Notes: generated by a model not told the origin, from the sequence alone. DNA of 40,849 bases from an uncultured beta proteobacterium (GCA_903934295.1 CAIZNI010000028.1:1-40849); one strand, 5' to 3'. Positions 15,840 through 23,605 are shown, numbered from the stretch's first letter. Made by a program: numbers and translations.

Positions 15840-16166
15840 TCAGCGGGCGGCCGGCTTGAAGAACTCGGCCGGGGTCATCAGCGTGTTCTGCTGGGCCTCG
15901 AGGGCGCCGAGCTTGCCGCTCTCGGCCGCATAGGCAAGCCACTCGGGGTCGGTCCACAGCGCGGCGCGGCGGCTTTCGCGGTCGGCCGCGTTCTCGTAGG
16001 CCCAGATGTGCAGGTACTGGTTGACGTTGCCGCTCTCGGTGACGAGATAGGCGAAGGGCTGGCCGAGGTGGCGGGTCTGCGGACCCAGGCCCATCTGCTG
16101 ATACAGCGCCAGGTGGCGCTTGAGGGTGCCGGGCTTGCAGGTGTAGGTGCGGACATCGAACAGCAT
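15840..16166 (-). CDS. NIPSNAP-family protein
   Basis: A 108-residue protein, MLFDVRTYTCKPGTLKRHLALYQQMG at the start, with the ferredoxin-like NIPSNAP fold. YLVTESGNVNQYLHIWAYENAADRESRRAAL is the typical core. The molecular function of bacterial members is not established; they often sit in catabolic clusters and may be monooxygenase-like or binding proteins. I chose ATG 16166 because the extension further upstream has no family resemblance. It lies 35 bp after the TetR gene on the same strand, so probably one transcript. Its end touches the dehydrogenase stop codon. Confidence 0.85.
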   Translation of the reverse strand: MLFDVRTYTCKPGTLKRHLALYQQMGLGPQTRHLGQPFAYLVTESGNVNQYLHIWAYENAADRESRRAALWTDPEWLAYAAESGKLGALEAQQNTLMTPAEFFKPAAR

Positions 16167-16201
16167 GGGAAGGGTCTCCGTGGTTGGGCGAACCCCGCAG
16201 T

Positions 16202-16873
16202 CTAGCCCCGGACGATGCGCGTGACGATCTTGGTGTAGGCCTGGATCACCCACTCGGGGGGCCCCTGCATGCCGTTGGCTTGCTGATCCGCATAGGCCAG
16301 GAACAGGTACATCCGGGACGCGAGCAGCATCTGCACCAGGATGTCGAGTTCCGGTTCGGTATAGCCGACCAGATCCCCATTCTTCCAGGCGGTGAGCAGG
16401 CTGTCGCGGTAGCGCGCATTGCGGTCGCTGGTGTAGGTGGCGTACGCGGCAGGCGCGGCCACCCGCGATTCATAAACCGTCCGGAACCAGCCCGGATTGA
16501 GCGCCGCGTAATGGAAGAAGGCGCGCATCGCCAGCGTTTCGCGGGTGACGAAGTCGGGCGCCCCGGCCACCGCATCGCCGATCAGCGCCAGCGCTTCGGC
16601 GCCCACCTCGGGCAGCAGGCAGTCGAACAGTTCCTGGCGCGACTCGAAGTAGAGGTAGAAGGTCCCCTGCGCCAGTCCGGCCAGCTGGGTGATGCGCGAG
16701 ACGCTTGCCCCCGCATAGCCGTGCTCGCCGATGACGGCGATCGTCGCCCGAAGCAGGCGGCTGCGGTTGTCGATGGCCTTCTGGGCGCGGTTGAGGCGGG
16801 GCTTCCCGCCGGCTGCCGGTGCTTGCGTTGAAGCATCGGCAGCGGACCCGGAGTTCAGGATCTGCACTGTCAT
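16202..16873 (-). CDS. TetR/AcrR-family transcriptional regulator
   Basis: A 223-residue protein. After an Ala-rich N-terminal tail of about 25 residues comes the helix-turn-helix domain: RLLRATIAVIGEHGYAGASVSRITQLAGLAQGTFYLYFESRQELF (about 39-83). The C-terminal ligand domain holds PGWFRTVYESRVAAP and QMLLASRMYLFLAY. It probably controls the neighbouring acyl-CoA genes and itself in response to an acyl-CoA or acid. A perfect 7-bp inverted repeat lies 13 bp before its start. Starts at ATG 16873. Followed by the NIPSNAP gene in the same direction. Confidence 0.9.
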   Translation of the reverse strand: MTVQILNSGSAADASTQAPAAGGKPRLNRAQKAIDNRSRLLRATIAVIGEHGYAGASVSRITQLAGLAQGTFYLYFESRQELFDCLLPEVGAEALALIGDAVAGAPDFVTRETLAMRAFFHYAALNPGWFRTVYESRVAAPAAYATYTSDRNARYRDSLLTAWKNGDLVGYTEPELDILVQMLLASRMYLFLAYADQQANGMQGPPEWVIQAYTKIVTRIVRG

Positions 16874-16885
16874 GAAACCGTGATT

Positions 16886-16906
16886 CTTGATTTTTGTTGA
16901 ATCAAG
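16886..16906. promoter_or_regulatory. Probable TetR operator
   Basis: CTTGATT (16886-16892) and AATCAAG (16900-16906) are exact inverted copies with a 7-bp spacer. The site is in an AT-rich patch just upstream of the tetR-like gene, where self-repression is expected. Partial extension of the arms (GAT at 16882 and ATC at 16908) is imperfect. Confidence 0.6.
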
Positions 16907-16935
16907 ATATCAGCAATTTCCTGGCCGCAAGATCG

Positions 16936-18078
16936 CTAGCGCCTGCTTCCCGGACTGTGTGGCGTCGCAGCATCGCCGTCGGCGCCGGCCCCCGCCAGAT
17001 CGACCGACCGGTAGTAGGGGCGCTCGCCCAGGGCGTCGACACGGGCCCAGAACTCGGGGCCGGCGGCCAGGCCGCGCGGGTCCTTGGCCGCGCTCTGGCG
17101 CCACATGTTCCAGGAGTCGGGGTGCAGTCGAACCGCTTCGGCGAACTGCGCCTGCGCCTCATCCATGCGGCCGTCGCGCAGCAGCCACTGGCCGAGCCGG
17201 AAGTGCGCGTGCGCGAGCGCGATGGCCGGCGTGCCCGGCGCGAGCCGCGCGCTGCGTGCGGCCGGTGGGGGCACATGCGGGCTGTCGGCCCCCCGCGAGG
17301 CCCAGTCGCGCACCGCGTCGAAGTAGAGCGCCTTGATGCGCACGCGCTCGGCGATGGCCGCCTCGGGCACGGTGAAGGTCTGGCGGTCCATTTCCCGGAA
17401 ACCGTCGGTCGAGCCTGCGGTCTCGGGCGGGCGCACGATGATCCCCTGCTCGTCGATCCAGACGGCCTGCGGCACGTTGACCATGCCGTACAGGTCCGCC
17501 ACATGATGGTCGCGGTCGATCAGGCTCGGGTAGGTCGGCGCGGCGGCCTCGATCCAGGGCCGGGCCGCGTCGGGCTGGTCCATCGCCACTGCCAGCACCA
17601 CGAAGCCGCGGTCCTTGAAGTCGTCGAACACTGCCTGCCACACGGACAGGTCGGTGCGACACCCTCACCAGGAAGCCCAGGTCGCCAGGAAGACCTTGCG
17701 CCCGCGATAGTCGGACAGCCGGTGGCTGCGCCCCGCCAGATCGGGCAGGGTGAAGTCGGGTGCTGCCAGGCTGGCCAGTGCATCGGCACGCTGCGCCGCA
17801 CCGGTGCCCAGCACCCAGCGTTCGGATCCGGCGTCATGGACCACCGGGTGTCCCATGTGCCGCCAGGCCGCCGCCACATCAATCCGGTCGCCGCGAACCA
17901 CCGCGGCATCCGCCGCCCGGGGCAGCGGCACGCAGGTGTCGGCCAGGCAAAGGCCTTCGGGCTTCCAGGTCCAGCCAGTGGCCTGTTCGAGTTCGTCGCG
18001 ATCGAGCCACAGCGCGGCGCCGTCGTCGGGCGCACGCGCCAGGCGGGTTTCGCGCTGTTCGTGAAGGAGGGTGATCAT
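16936..18078 (-). CDS. Redoxin/TlpA-like protein with in-frame UGA: candidate selenoprotein
   Basis: One continuous frame of 380 residues interrupted only by a TGA at 17667-17665, codon 138. Residues 1-105: unknown domain with LCLADTCVPLP. Residues 106-260: thioredoxin-fold redoxin, APDFTLPDLAGRSHRLSDYRGRKVFLATWASW, then UGA, then GCRTDLSVWQAVFDDF. The UGA stands exactly where the family has the first redox Cys after W-A-S-W; Cys140 two codons on would be its partner (U-G-C). Then AMDQPDAARPWI and VNVPQAVWIDEQG, with cis-Pro. From ~290 a TPR-like piece, HFRLGQWLLRDGRMDEAQAQFAEAV. A hairpin resembling a bacterial SECIS follows the UGA. Alternatives are a nonsense mutation or sequencing error. 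Likely cytoplasmic: no signal peptide. Divergent from the Bug gene. Confidence 0.75.
17628..17657 (-). promoter_or_regulatory. Putative bacterial SECIS element
   Basis: In the mRNA, GCAC (17657-17654) pairs with GUGU (17631-17628), then a 3/2 internal loop, then CCUGUC (17650-17645) pairs with GGCAGG (17639-17634), closing a 5-nt loop CGUGU. The apical loop starts 20 nt after the UGA and has G at its second position, both typical of bacterial SECIS elements. One G-U pair lies in the upper stem and one in the lower. A competing 8-bp stem (UGUCGCAC with GUGUGGCA) also exists. Confidence 0.6.
17665..17667 (-). other. In-frame TGA, predicted selenocysteine codon
   Basis: Reading leftward, the codons are TGG-TGA-GGG-TGT-CGC. 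The frame before and after is the same and the protein similarity continues without loss or shift. This makes a frameshift impossible and a Sec codon likely. Confidence 0.7.
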
Positions 18079-18269
18079 GCGGCGGGCTCCAGTGGTGATC
18101 CGATCGTGCAGGCTAACGTCAAACCGGTCCGATCGCCAGGTGTTCGGCCGCGCGGTGCGCGCGGCGGCGCGGTTCGGGCTGCCGCCCGGGGCGTGCTGCC
18201 GGTAGGATAGGGAATGCTGACGTCCGGTGCCATGTCCATCGGCGCGCGATCGCCGATTCCATCATTCCC

Positions 18270-18276
18270 GAGGAGA
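18270..18276 (+). promoter_or_regulatory. Ribosome binding site deciding a TTG start
   Basis: GAGGAGA at 18270-18276 lies 5 nt before TTG 18282. No in-frame ATG gives the expected signal peptide, so the Bug gene starts with TTG. Confidence 0.75.
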
Positions 18277-18281
18277 CACCC

Positions 18282-19259
18282 TTGAACACTCGACGCAAAC
18301 TGATCATCGGCGCGGGCGCCGGCGCGCTGACCGGTCCCTGGGCGGGCAACGCGATGGCGCAGACCTATCCCTCGCGGCCGATCCGTTTCATCATGCCCTA
18401 CGCCCCTGGCGGCAGTTCCGAGATCCTCGCCCGGCCGATCGTTCAGGAGCTGTCGAAGAACCTGGGTCAGTCAGTGTTCATCGACTTCAAGCCGGGTGGG
18501 GGCACGACGATCGGAGCCGATGTGGTCGCCAAGTCGGCGCCCGACGGGCATACCCTGGTGATGATGCTGTCGGCGCACGCGATCAACGCCACGCTGATGC
18601 CCAAACTGCCCTACGACACCGTCAAGGACTTTGCCGGCATCACGCTGGCCGCGACCCTGCCGCTGGTGGTGGTGGTGCCCGCGCAGTCGGCGATCCGCTC
18701 GATGGCCGATCTCATCGCGACCGCCAAGGCCCGGCCGGGCAAGCTCACCTTCGCCTCTGCCGGTCCGGGCAACACCAGTCATCTGTCGGTGGAATACCTG
18801 AAGTCGCTGCTCGGGCTCGACATGATCCATGTGCCCTACAAGGGCAGCGGGCCGGCGATCATCGGCCTGCTGGGCGGCGAGGTCGATTTCATGTTCGACT
18901 CGCTGTCGTCCTCGCTGGCCCAGATCAGGGCGGGCAAGTTCCGCGCGATCGCGATGGCCTCGGCCCGGCGCTCGCGCATCCTGCCCGACGTGCCCACCGT
19001 CGCCGAGTCGGGTGTGCCGGGCTTTGATGTGTCGGTCTGGTACTCGGTGCTGGCGGCTGCCGGGACGCCGGCGCCGATCGTTCAAAAGCTCAATGCCGAG
19101 ATCATCCGGGCGATGCGTGCGCCCGAGGTCAAGGAGAAGATCGAGGGCTTCGGCTACGACATCGTCGGATCGACACCGGAGCAGCTCGACAGCTTCATCA
19201 AGTCCGAGATCGTGCGCTGGGGCAAGGTGGTGAAGGATTCGGGCGCCAGCGTGAACTGA
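18282..19259 (+). CDS. Bug/TctC-family periplasmic substrate-binding protein
   Basis: A 325-residue protein starting at TTG 18282. Signal peptide of about 27 residues, MNTRRKLIIGAGAGALTGPWAGNAMAQ, with AMA before the cut. Mature start TYPSRPIRFIMPYAPGGSSEILARP and later ADVVAKSAPDGHTL are the Bug signatures; PGGS lies in the ligand loop. Family knowledge: these receptors bind carboxylates, and many Burkholderiales keep large numbers of orphan copies without a TctAB permease. None is present here. It precedes a CoA-transferase and an RdhA-like gene in the same direction, suggesting uptake of an acid that is then activated. Confidence 0.93.
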   Translation: MNTRRKLIIGAGAGALTGPWAGNAMAQTYPSRPIRFIMPYAPGGSSEILARPIVQELSKNLGQSVFIDFKPGGGTTIGADVVAKSAPDGHTLVMMLSAHAINATLMPKLPYDTVKDFAGITLAATLPLVVVVPAQSAIRSMADLIATAKARPGKLTFASAGPGNTSHLSVEYLKSLLGLDMIHVPYKGSGPAIIGLLGGEVDFMFDSLSSSLAQIRAGKFRAIAMASARRSRILPDVPTVAESGVPGFDVSVWYSVLAAAGTPAPIVQKLNAEIIRAMRAPEVKEKIEGFGYDIVGSTPEQLDSFIKSEIVRWGKVVKDSGASVN

Positions 19260-19294
19260 GCGCGGGCGCGGGGCGCCGGGCGGAGCGCCCGCGC
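19260..19294 (+). terminator. Strong 10-bp hairpin after the Bug gene
   Basis: GCGCGGGCGC (19260-19269) pairs perfectly with GCGCCCGCGC (19285-19294). It starts on the last base of the stop codon and has no T-run, so it may protect the receptor mRNA or lower readthrough to the CoA-transferase, not fully stop it. Confidence 0.45.
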
Positions 19295-19327
19295 CGATCG
19301 GCCTTGCCGAATCATCAGGGAGACCCC

Positions 19328-20539
19328 ATGAGCACGGAACAGCGGCCCTTCGAGGGCCTGAAGGTGATCGATTGCGCCAGCTTCATCGCGGCGCCGGCGG
19401 CGGCCACCCTCTTTTCGGATTTCGGCGCCGATGTGGTGAAGGTCGAGCCGCTGCTGGGCGATCCGTATCGCGAGCTGTTTCGTCCCGGCGGTTTCGGCCC
19501 CGACGACCGCAACTACGGCTGGGAACTCGATTCGCGCAACAAGCGCAGCCTTGCGGTCGACCTGAAGCAGCCCGAGGGGCTGGAAATCCTGTACCGGCTG
19601 GCGGGCGGGGCCGATGTCTTCATCACCAACCTGCCGCTGTCGGTGCGCCGCCGTCTGAAGATCGATCACGAGTCGATCGGTGCGCTGAACCCGCGGCTTG
19701 TCTATGCCTCGTTCACCGCCTATGGCGAGACCGGTGCCGAGGCCGAGAAGACCGGATTCGACTCGACCGCCTACTGGGCGCGCTCCGGCCTGATGGACAT
19801 CGTCAAGCCCGACCACACCGCGCCGCCAGCCCGCTCGGTGGCGGGCATGGGCGATCATCCCAGCGCGATGACCCTGTTTGCCGCGGTGACCACCGCCCTG
19901 TACCGGCGCGAGCGCACCGGGCTGGGCGGACGGGTCAGCTCATCGCTGCTGGCCAACGGGCTGTGGGCCAACAGCTGCCTGGTGCAGGCGCGGCTGTTCG
20001 ATGCGCCGGTGCCCCCGCGTCAGCCGCGCGAGCGCGGCGCCAACCCGGTCACCAACGTCTATCGATGCGGCGACGGCCGCTGGCTGCATCTGGTCATGAT
20101 CAACGAGGCACGCCAGTTCGAGCCGCTGCTCGCGGTGCTGGGCTGCCCGCAGGTGGCCGACGATCCGCGCTTCGCCAGTCCCGAGTCGCGTCGGGCGAAC
20201 AGCCCGGCGCTGATTGCCGTGCTCGACGAGTGCTTCGCCCGGCATGACCTGGCCCACTGGCAGCCGCGCCTCGATGCGGTGGGCATCACCTTCGCCGCGG
20301 TGAGCACGCTCGACGATGTCGCCGCCGACCGGCAGATGCGTGAAGCGGGCGCACTGGTGCCTTTTGCGCAGGGGCCGGGCCTGACGGTGGCGGCCCCCTT
20401 CCATCTCGATGGCGCCCCCAAGGTCAGTCCGGGTGCCGCGCCGGCGCTGGGCGAGCACACCGTGGTGCTGCTGCGCGAGGCGGGCTACCGCCCGGACGAG
20501 ATTGCCGACCTTCAGCAAAGGGGGGTGGTGGCCGGCTGA
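19328..20539 (+). CDS. CaiB/BaiF family (family III) CoA-transferase
   Basis: A 403-residue protein. N-terminal GLKVIDCASFIAAPAAATLFSDFGADVVKVEPLLGDPYR is the family signature. GFDSTAYWARSG near residue 145-156 carries the catalytic Asp that forms the mixed anhydride. Other conserved parts are GWELDSRNKRSLAVDLKQPEG and MGDHPSAMTLFAAV. It moves CoA between an acyl-CoA and a free acid. ATG 19328 follows CAGGGAG at a proper distance. It lies between a Bug receptor and an RdhA-like gene, all rightward, so it probably activates the acid imported through the receptor. The acid is unknown. Confidence 0.92.
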   Translation: MSTEQRPFEGLKVIDCASFIAAPAAATLFSDFGADVVKVEPLLGDPYRELFRPGGFGPDDRNYGWELDSRNKRSLAVDLKQPEGLEILYRLAGGADVFITNLPLSVRRRLKIDHESIGALNPRLVYASFTAYGETGAEAEKTGFDSTAYWARSGLMDIVKPDHTAPPARSVAGMGDHPSAMTLFAAVTTALYRRERTGLGGRVSSSLLANGLWANSCLVQARLFDAPVPPRQPRERGANPVTNVYRCGDGRWLHLVMINEARQFEPLLAVLGCPQVADDPRFASPESRRANSPALIAVLDECFARHDLAHWQPRLDAVGITFAAVSTLDDVAADRQMREAGALVPFAQGPGLTVAAPFHLDGAPKVSPGAAPALGEHTVVLLREAGYRPDEIADLQQRGVVAG

Positions 20540-20582
20540 ACGGGGCGCTGTGAAGGCCCCGCTCAGCGACCGCGTCCGCGCC

Positions 20583-21797
20583 ATGTCCGCCGACTTGCCA
20601 CCCAGTGCCGCCCGCCCGCCGGGCGGCGATCATGCCGTGCCGGATCCGGCGGCCTCCGATGGTGCCGCCGGTTTCCGGATCGGGCCTGATTTTCAGCGCT
20701 TCGCCCAGCGCAACGACATCTACCGGCGCTCGTTCTGGGACCCTTCGGTGCGCACCGAGAAGACGATGCGCTTCTATCGCACCTATCGGGAGCCGCTGTC
20801 GCAGTGGCGCAAGGCCGACGGATTCACCCAGCGCGATTACGCGCTGCGCAATGCGGCCTGGCATGTGAGCGACCTGTTCACCGAGGCCCGGCGCGACGAC
20901 GACCGCCGCGAGGGCTTCTCGGACCCCTACACGCAACAGCTGCCCCCGGCCGCCGAGCGCGTGGCCTTCGATTCGCCGCAGGCGGCGGCGGACGAGATCA
21001 AGCGGGTGGCGCGCGCCTTCGGGGCCGGCGATGTGGGCATCACCGCACGCGATGAGCGCTGGATGTACAGCGCGAAGATGAGCGACATGAGCGGCATCGA
21101 GCGCCCGGTCGACATCGCCCCCGAACTCGACCAGGTCATCGTCATCGTGATGCCGATGGACCGCGAACTGCTCGCCACCGTGCCCTCGGCACTGTCGGGT
21201 GCGGCCACCGGCTGGGGCTACTCGCAGGACACCACCACGCTGCTGGCGATCACCCAGTACCTGCGCAATTTGGGCTACGAGGCCGTCGCCAGCGCGAATG
21301 ATTCGGCGCTGGCGGTGCCGCTGGCGATCAAGGCGGGGCTGGGCGAATACGGCCGGCTGGGGCTGCTGATCACCCCCGGCTTCGGGCCTCGGGTGCGCCT
21401 GGGCAAGATCTTCACCAACCTGCCCCTGGCGCACGACGCACCGCGCGGATTCGGCGTGCGCGAGTTCTGCGACATCTGTCGCGCCTGTTCCGACGGCTGT
21501 CCGGTCAAGGCCATTCCGAGCGGCCCTCCCGGGCCACCGCCGCCGGGGCCTTCGTACATCCAGGGCGTGGTGAAGTGGACCATCGACGCCGGGAAATGCT
21601 TCGGCTACTGGGCGCAGCAGAACACCGACTGCGCCATCTGCATCCGGGTGTGCCCCTACAACCGCGACTTCAGCCGGCCGGGCGCCCGGCTGTGGCGCTG
21701 GCTCGCCGGCACCCGGGCGCGGCGCCTGGCGCGCTGGATCAGCGACAAGCTCGGGCACGGCCGTCGGCTCACGCCGGCGCGCTGGTGGCGCGGTTGA
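20583..21797 (+). CDS. Reductive-dehalogenase-like 2[4Fe-4S] protein
   Basis: A 404-residue protein. Two ferredoxin-type motifs lie near the C-terminus: Cys296, 299, 302 and 306 (CDICRACSDGCP), and Cys339, 350, 353 and 357 (CFGYWAQQNTDCAICIRVCPYN). The second, with its KWTIDAGKCFGYW lead, is the reductive dehalogenase (RdhA) form; QueG-type proteins differ. GLGEYGRLGLLITPGFGPRVRLGKIFTNLPL (253-283) is the corrinoid-site signature of RdhA. No twin-Arg signal peptide is present, unlike respiratory RdhA, so it is probably cytoplasmic. It is much smaller than known catabolic RdhA with fused reductase domains. GTG 20550 is an alternative start. It ends the Bug/CoA-transferase operon. Dehalogenation is inferred, not shown. 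Confidence 0.8.
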   Translation: MSADLPPSAARPPGGDHAVPDPAASDGAAGFRIGPDFQRFAQRNDIYRRSFWDPSVRTEKTMRFYRTYREPLSQWRKADGFTQRDYALRNAAWHVSDLFTEARRDDDRREGFSDPYTQQLPPAAERVAFDSPQAAADEIKRVARAFGAGDVGITARDERWMYSAKMSDMSGIERPVDIAPELDQVIVIVMPMDRELLATVPSALSGAATGWGYSQDTTTLLAITQYLRNLGYEAVASANDSALAVPLAIKAGLGEYGRLGLLITPGFGPRVRLGKIFTNLPLAHDAPRGFGVREFCDICRACSDGCPVKAIPSGPPGPPPPGPSYIQGVVKWTIDAGKCFGYWAQQNTDCAICIRVCPYNRDFSRPGARLWRWLAGTRARRLARWISDKLGHGRRLTPARWWRG

Positions 21798-21813
21798 GCG
21801 GTGGGGCGTGCGC

Positions 21814-22443
21814 TCAGGTCTTCGGGCTGTCGGTCAGCCCGAGTTCCGGGCGATGGGGATCGTCGGCGGGCAGCAAGTCGCGCAGGTAGTCGCGGTGTTT
21901 CCATTCCGGCGCGGGCGGTGTGCCCTGGCCCGGTCGGGGGACGTGAGGCGATGCCCGCTGGCCGATCAGGTCAGGCACATAGCGCGGGCAGTTCGGGTAG
22001 ATCTCGCACTCGATGCGCACCACCAGGCGCGCACCGTGGTGGGTCGCCAGCGTCGCGGCATCGTCATGGATCGTCGCCCGGCCGTTGATGCGCATGCGCC
22101 GGCTCTGGCCGTCGAAGCGAACGAACAGCAAGCCCACGGTGGGATTTCGGGCGATGTTGCCGAGCGTGCGGTACATCGAATTGCCGTCGTATTCGGGGTA
22201 TTCCAGCCATCCGGGGCCGGTCACCCGCACGAAGCCGGGATCGCCGGACTTCATGCTGCAATCGGTGTACTCCCCCCAGGCGGTTGCGATGAAGAAAAAA
22301 GGCGAGGCGGCGATGAGTTCGCGGTCCTCTTCGGAGAATTCATGGTGCTTGCGGTGACTCTCGATCGCATCGGCGACGCGGCGACCGTCGAAGCGGTCCT
22401 GAAGTTCGCGCATGCCTTCATGGAAAAACGGCCGTTCTTTCAT
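21814..22443 (-). CDS. Pyridoxamine 5'-phosphate oxidase-like flavoprotein
   Basis: A 209-residue protein from ATG 22443, MKERPFFHEGMRELQDRFDGRRVADAI. The FMN split-barrel is indicated by FFFIATAWGEYTDCSMKSGDPGFVRV, by the loop YDGNSMYRTLGNIARNPTVGLLFV and by RMRINGRATI. Such general members bind FMN, F420 or heme, and the substrate is unknown; it is too different from PdxH to be called pyridoxine biosynthesis. Its 3' end converges with the RdhA-like gene, 16 bp apart. It is divergent from the SDR gene at 22755. The C-terminal third, with HVPRPGQGTPPAPEWKHRDYLRDLLP, is a typical tail of this subgroup. Confidence 0.85.
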   Translation of the reverse strand: MKERPFFHEGMRELQDRFDGRRVADAIESHRKHHEFSEEDRELIAASPFFFIATAWGEYTDCSMKSGDPGFVRVTGPGWLEYPEYDGNSMYRTLGNIARNPTVGLLFVRFDGQSRRMRINGRATIHDDAATLATHHGARLVVRIECEIYPNCPRYVPDLIGQRASPHVPRPGQGTPPAPEWKHRDYLRDLLPADDPHRPELGLTDSPKT

Positions 22444-22754
22444 CGTGAATCCTTCCTGGCGGGCAATGGGGTCGACCTCGCCAGTATGAAGACCGTCAGC
22501 GCCCGCGGGTGAGCAGCGACCCCGCCCCGTGCGGTCATGGCTTGCCGTTCGCCACGGTCGTGGACCCGGCACCGCGCGGATCCTCGTTCAGCACACGTCA
22601 TTGCGAAACGGTGCCCGGGCCGGCTGCGGCGATCCGGTTGGACAGGCGTGGGGACTGGGACGAAGATCGGTGGCGTCAGCCCGGGCCTCCCGTCGCGGGC
22701 CGTCGAGCGCTCGCCATCCTGGCCACTCTTCCCGTCTGAAAGGCATCCATTCTC
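22444..22754. other. Divergent intergenic region, PNPOx-like / SDR
   Basis: About 310 bp without a supported gene. One short dyad, CCACG (22552-22556) with CGTGG (22559-22563), could be a regulator site. No clear promoter hexamers were seen. Confidence 0.5.
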
Positions 22755-23534
22755 ATGATCAAGACCGAACTGTTCGACCTCACCGGCAAAGTCGCGCTGC
22801 TGACCGGTGCCTCCAAGGGCATGGGCCGGGCGATGGCCCAGGCCCTGGCCGCCCACGGTGCGCGGGTGATGGTCTCGAGCCGCAAGCTCGACCAGTGTCA
22901 GGCCACCGCCGATGAAATCAACGCCGCCTGCGGCGAGGAGCGCGCCCTCGCGTTCGCCTGCAATGCCGGCTACAAGGAGCAGCTCCAGGCGCTGGTGAAT
23001 GCGACCCGCGAGCGGCTCGGGCCGGTCGATGTGATGGTCGGCAACGCCGGCATCAACCCGTTCTATGGCTCGATGCTCGACATCCCCGACGAGGCCTACG
23101 ACAAGATCATGGCCACCAACGTCAAGTCGAACCTGTGGCTGGCCCGGATGGTCGTGCCCGACATGATCGCCCGGGGCAGCGGTTCGATCATGATCACCTC
23201 CAGCGTCGGGGCCTTCGGCCCCTCGCTCACCCTGGGTGCCTACAGCATCTCGAAGGTTGCGGTGATCGGCCTGGTGCGCAACCTGGCCGCTGAACTCGGC
23301 CCCAAGGGCGTGCGCGTGAACGCGATCTGCCCGGGCCTGATCCGGACCGATTTCGCGCAGGCGCTGTGGGACAACCCGGCGGCCGAAACACGGGCCAAGG
23401 AACAGATCCCGCTGCGCCGGCTGGGCGAGGCGCAGGACTTCCAGGGCCTGGCGGTGTTTCTGGCCTCAGGCGCGAGCGCCTATGTCACCGGCCAGGCGCT
23501 GACGGTGTGCGGCGGCAGCCACATGCGGGCCTGA
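22755..23534 (+). CDS. Short-chain dehydrogenase/reductase (SDR)
   Basis: A 259-residue classical SDR. TGASKGMG (17-24) binds NAD(P); NAG (97-99); catalytic Ser149/150, Tyr163 and Lys167 (YSISK). The C-terminus VTGQALTVCGGSHM is typical. SSRK after the second strand suggests NADPH preference. It resembles dehydrogenases of the 3-oxoacyl/DHRS4 type, but the substrate cannot be set. Monocistronic, in convergent orientation with the Nudix gene. GAAAGG 10 nt before the ATG is a modest ribosome site. Confidence 0.9.
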   Translation: MIKTELFDLTGKVALLTGASKGMGRAMAQALAAHGARVMVSSRKLDQCQATADEINAACGEERALAFACNAGYKEQLQALVNATRERLGPVDVMVGNAGINPFYGSMLDIPDEAYDKIMATNVKSNLWLARMVVPDMIARGSGSIMITSSVGAFGPSLTLGAYSISKVAVIGLVRNLAAELGPKGVRVNAICPGLIRTDFAQALWDNPAAETRAKEQIPLRRLGEAQDFQGLAVFLASGASAYVTGQALTVCGGSHMRA

Positions 23535-23584
23535 GCGCCGACCGGCCCGGGCCGGCCGGCGAGGTCCAGGAACTGACTCGTTGC

Positions 23585-23605
23585 CAGGCCTTCGAACGAG
23601 GCCTG
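23585..23605. terminator. Possible bidirectional hairpin between convergent genes
   Basis: CAGGCCT (23585-23591) pairs perfectly with AGGCCTG (23599-23605) around a 7-nt loop, in the 119-bp space between the SDR and Nudix stops. No T-run on either strand, so termination is only suggested. Confidence 0.4.

Noticed and set aside
17641-17670. Frameshift or two separate genes in the redoxin
   Set aside because: The frame is the same on both sides of the TGA and motif similarity is continuous, so no shift is needed. The downstream part would start at a GTG with no ribosome site in the middle of the thioredoxin fold.
20583-21797. Epoxyqueuosine reductase QueG
   Set aside because: The second Fe-S motif and the GPRVRL block match RdhA more closely, and no HEAT-repeat tail or QueG-style GCDDCQ motif is present.
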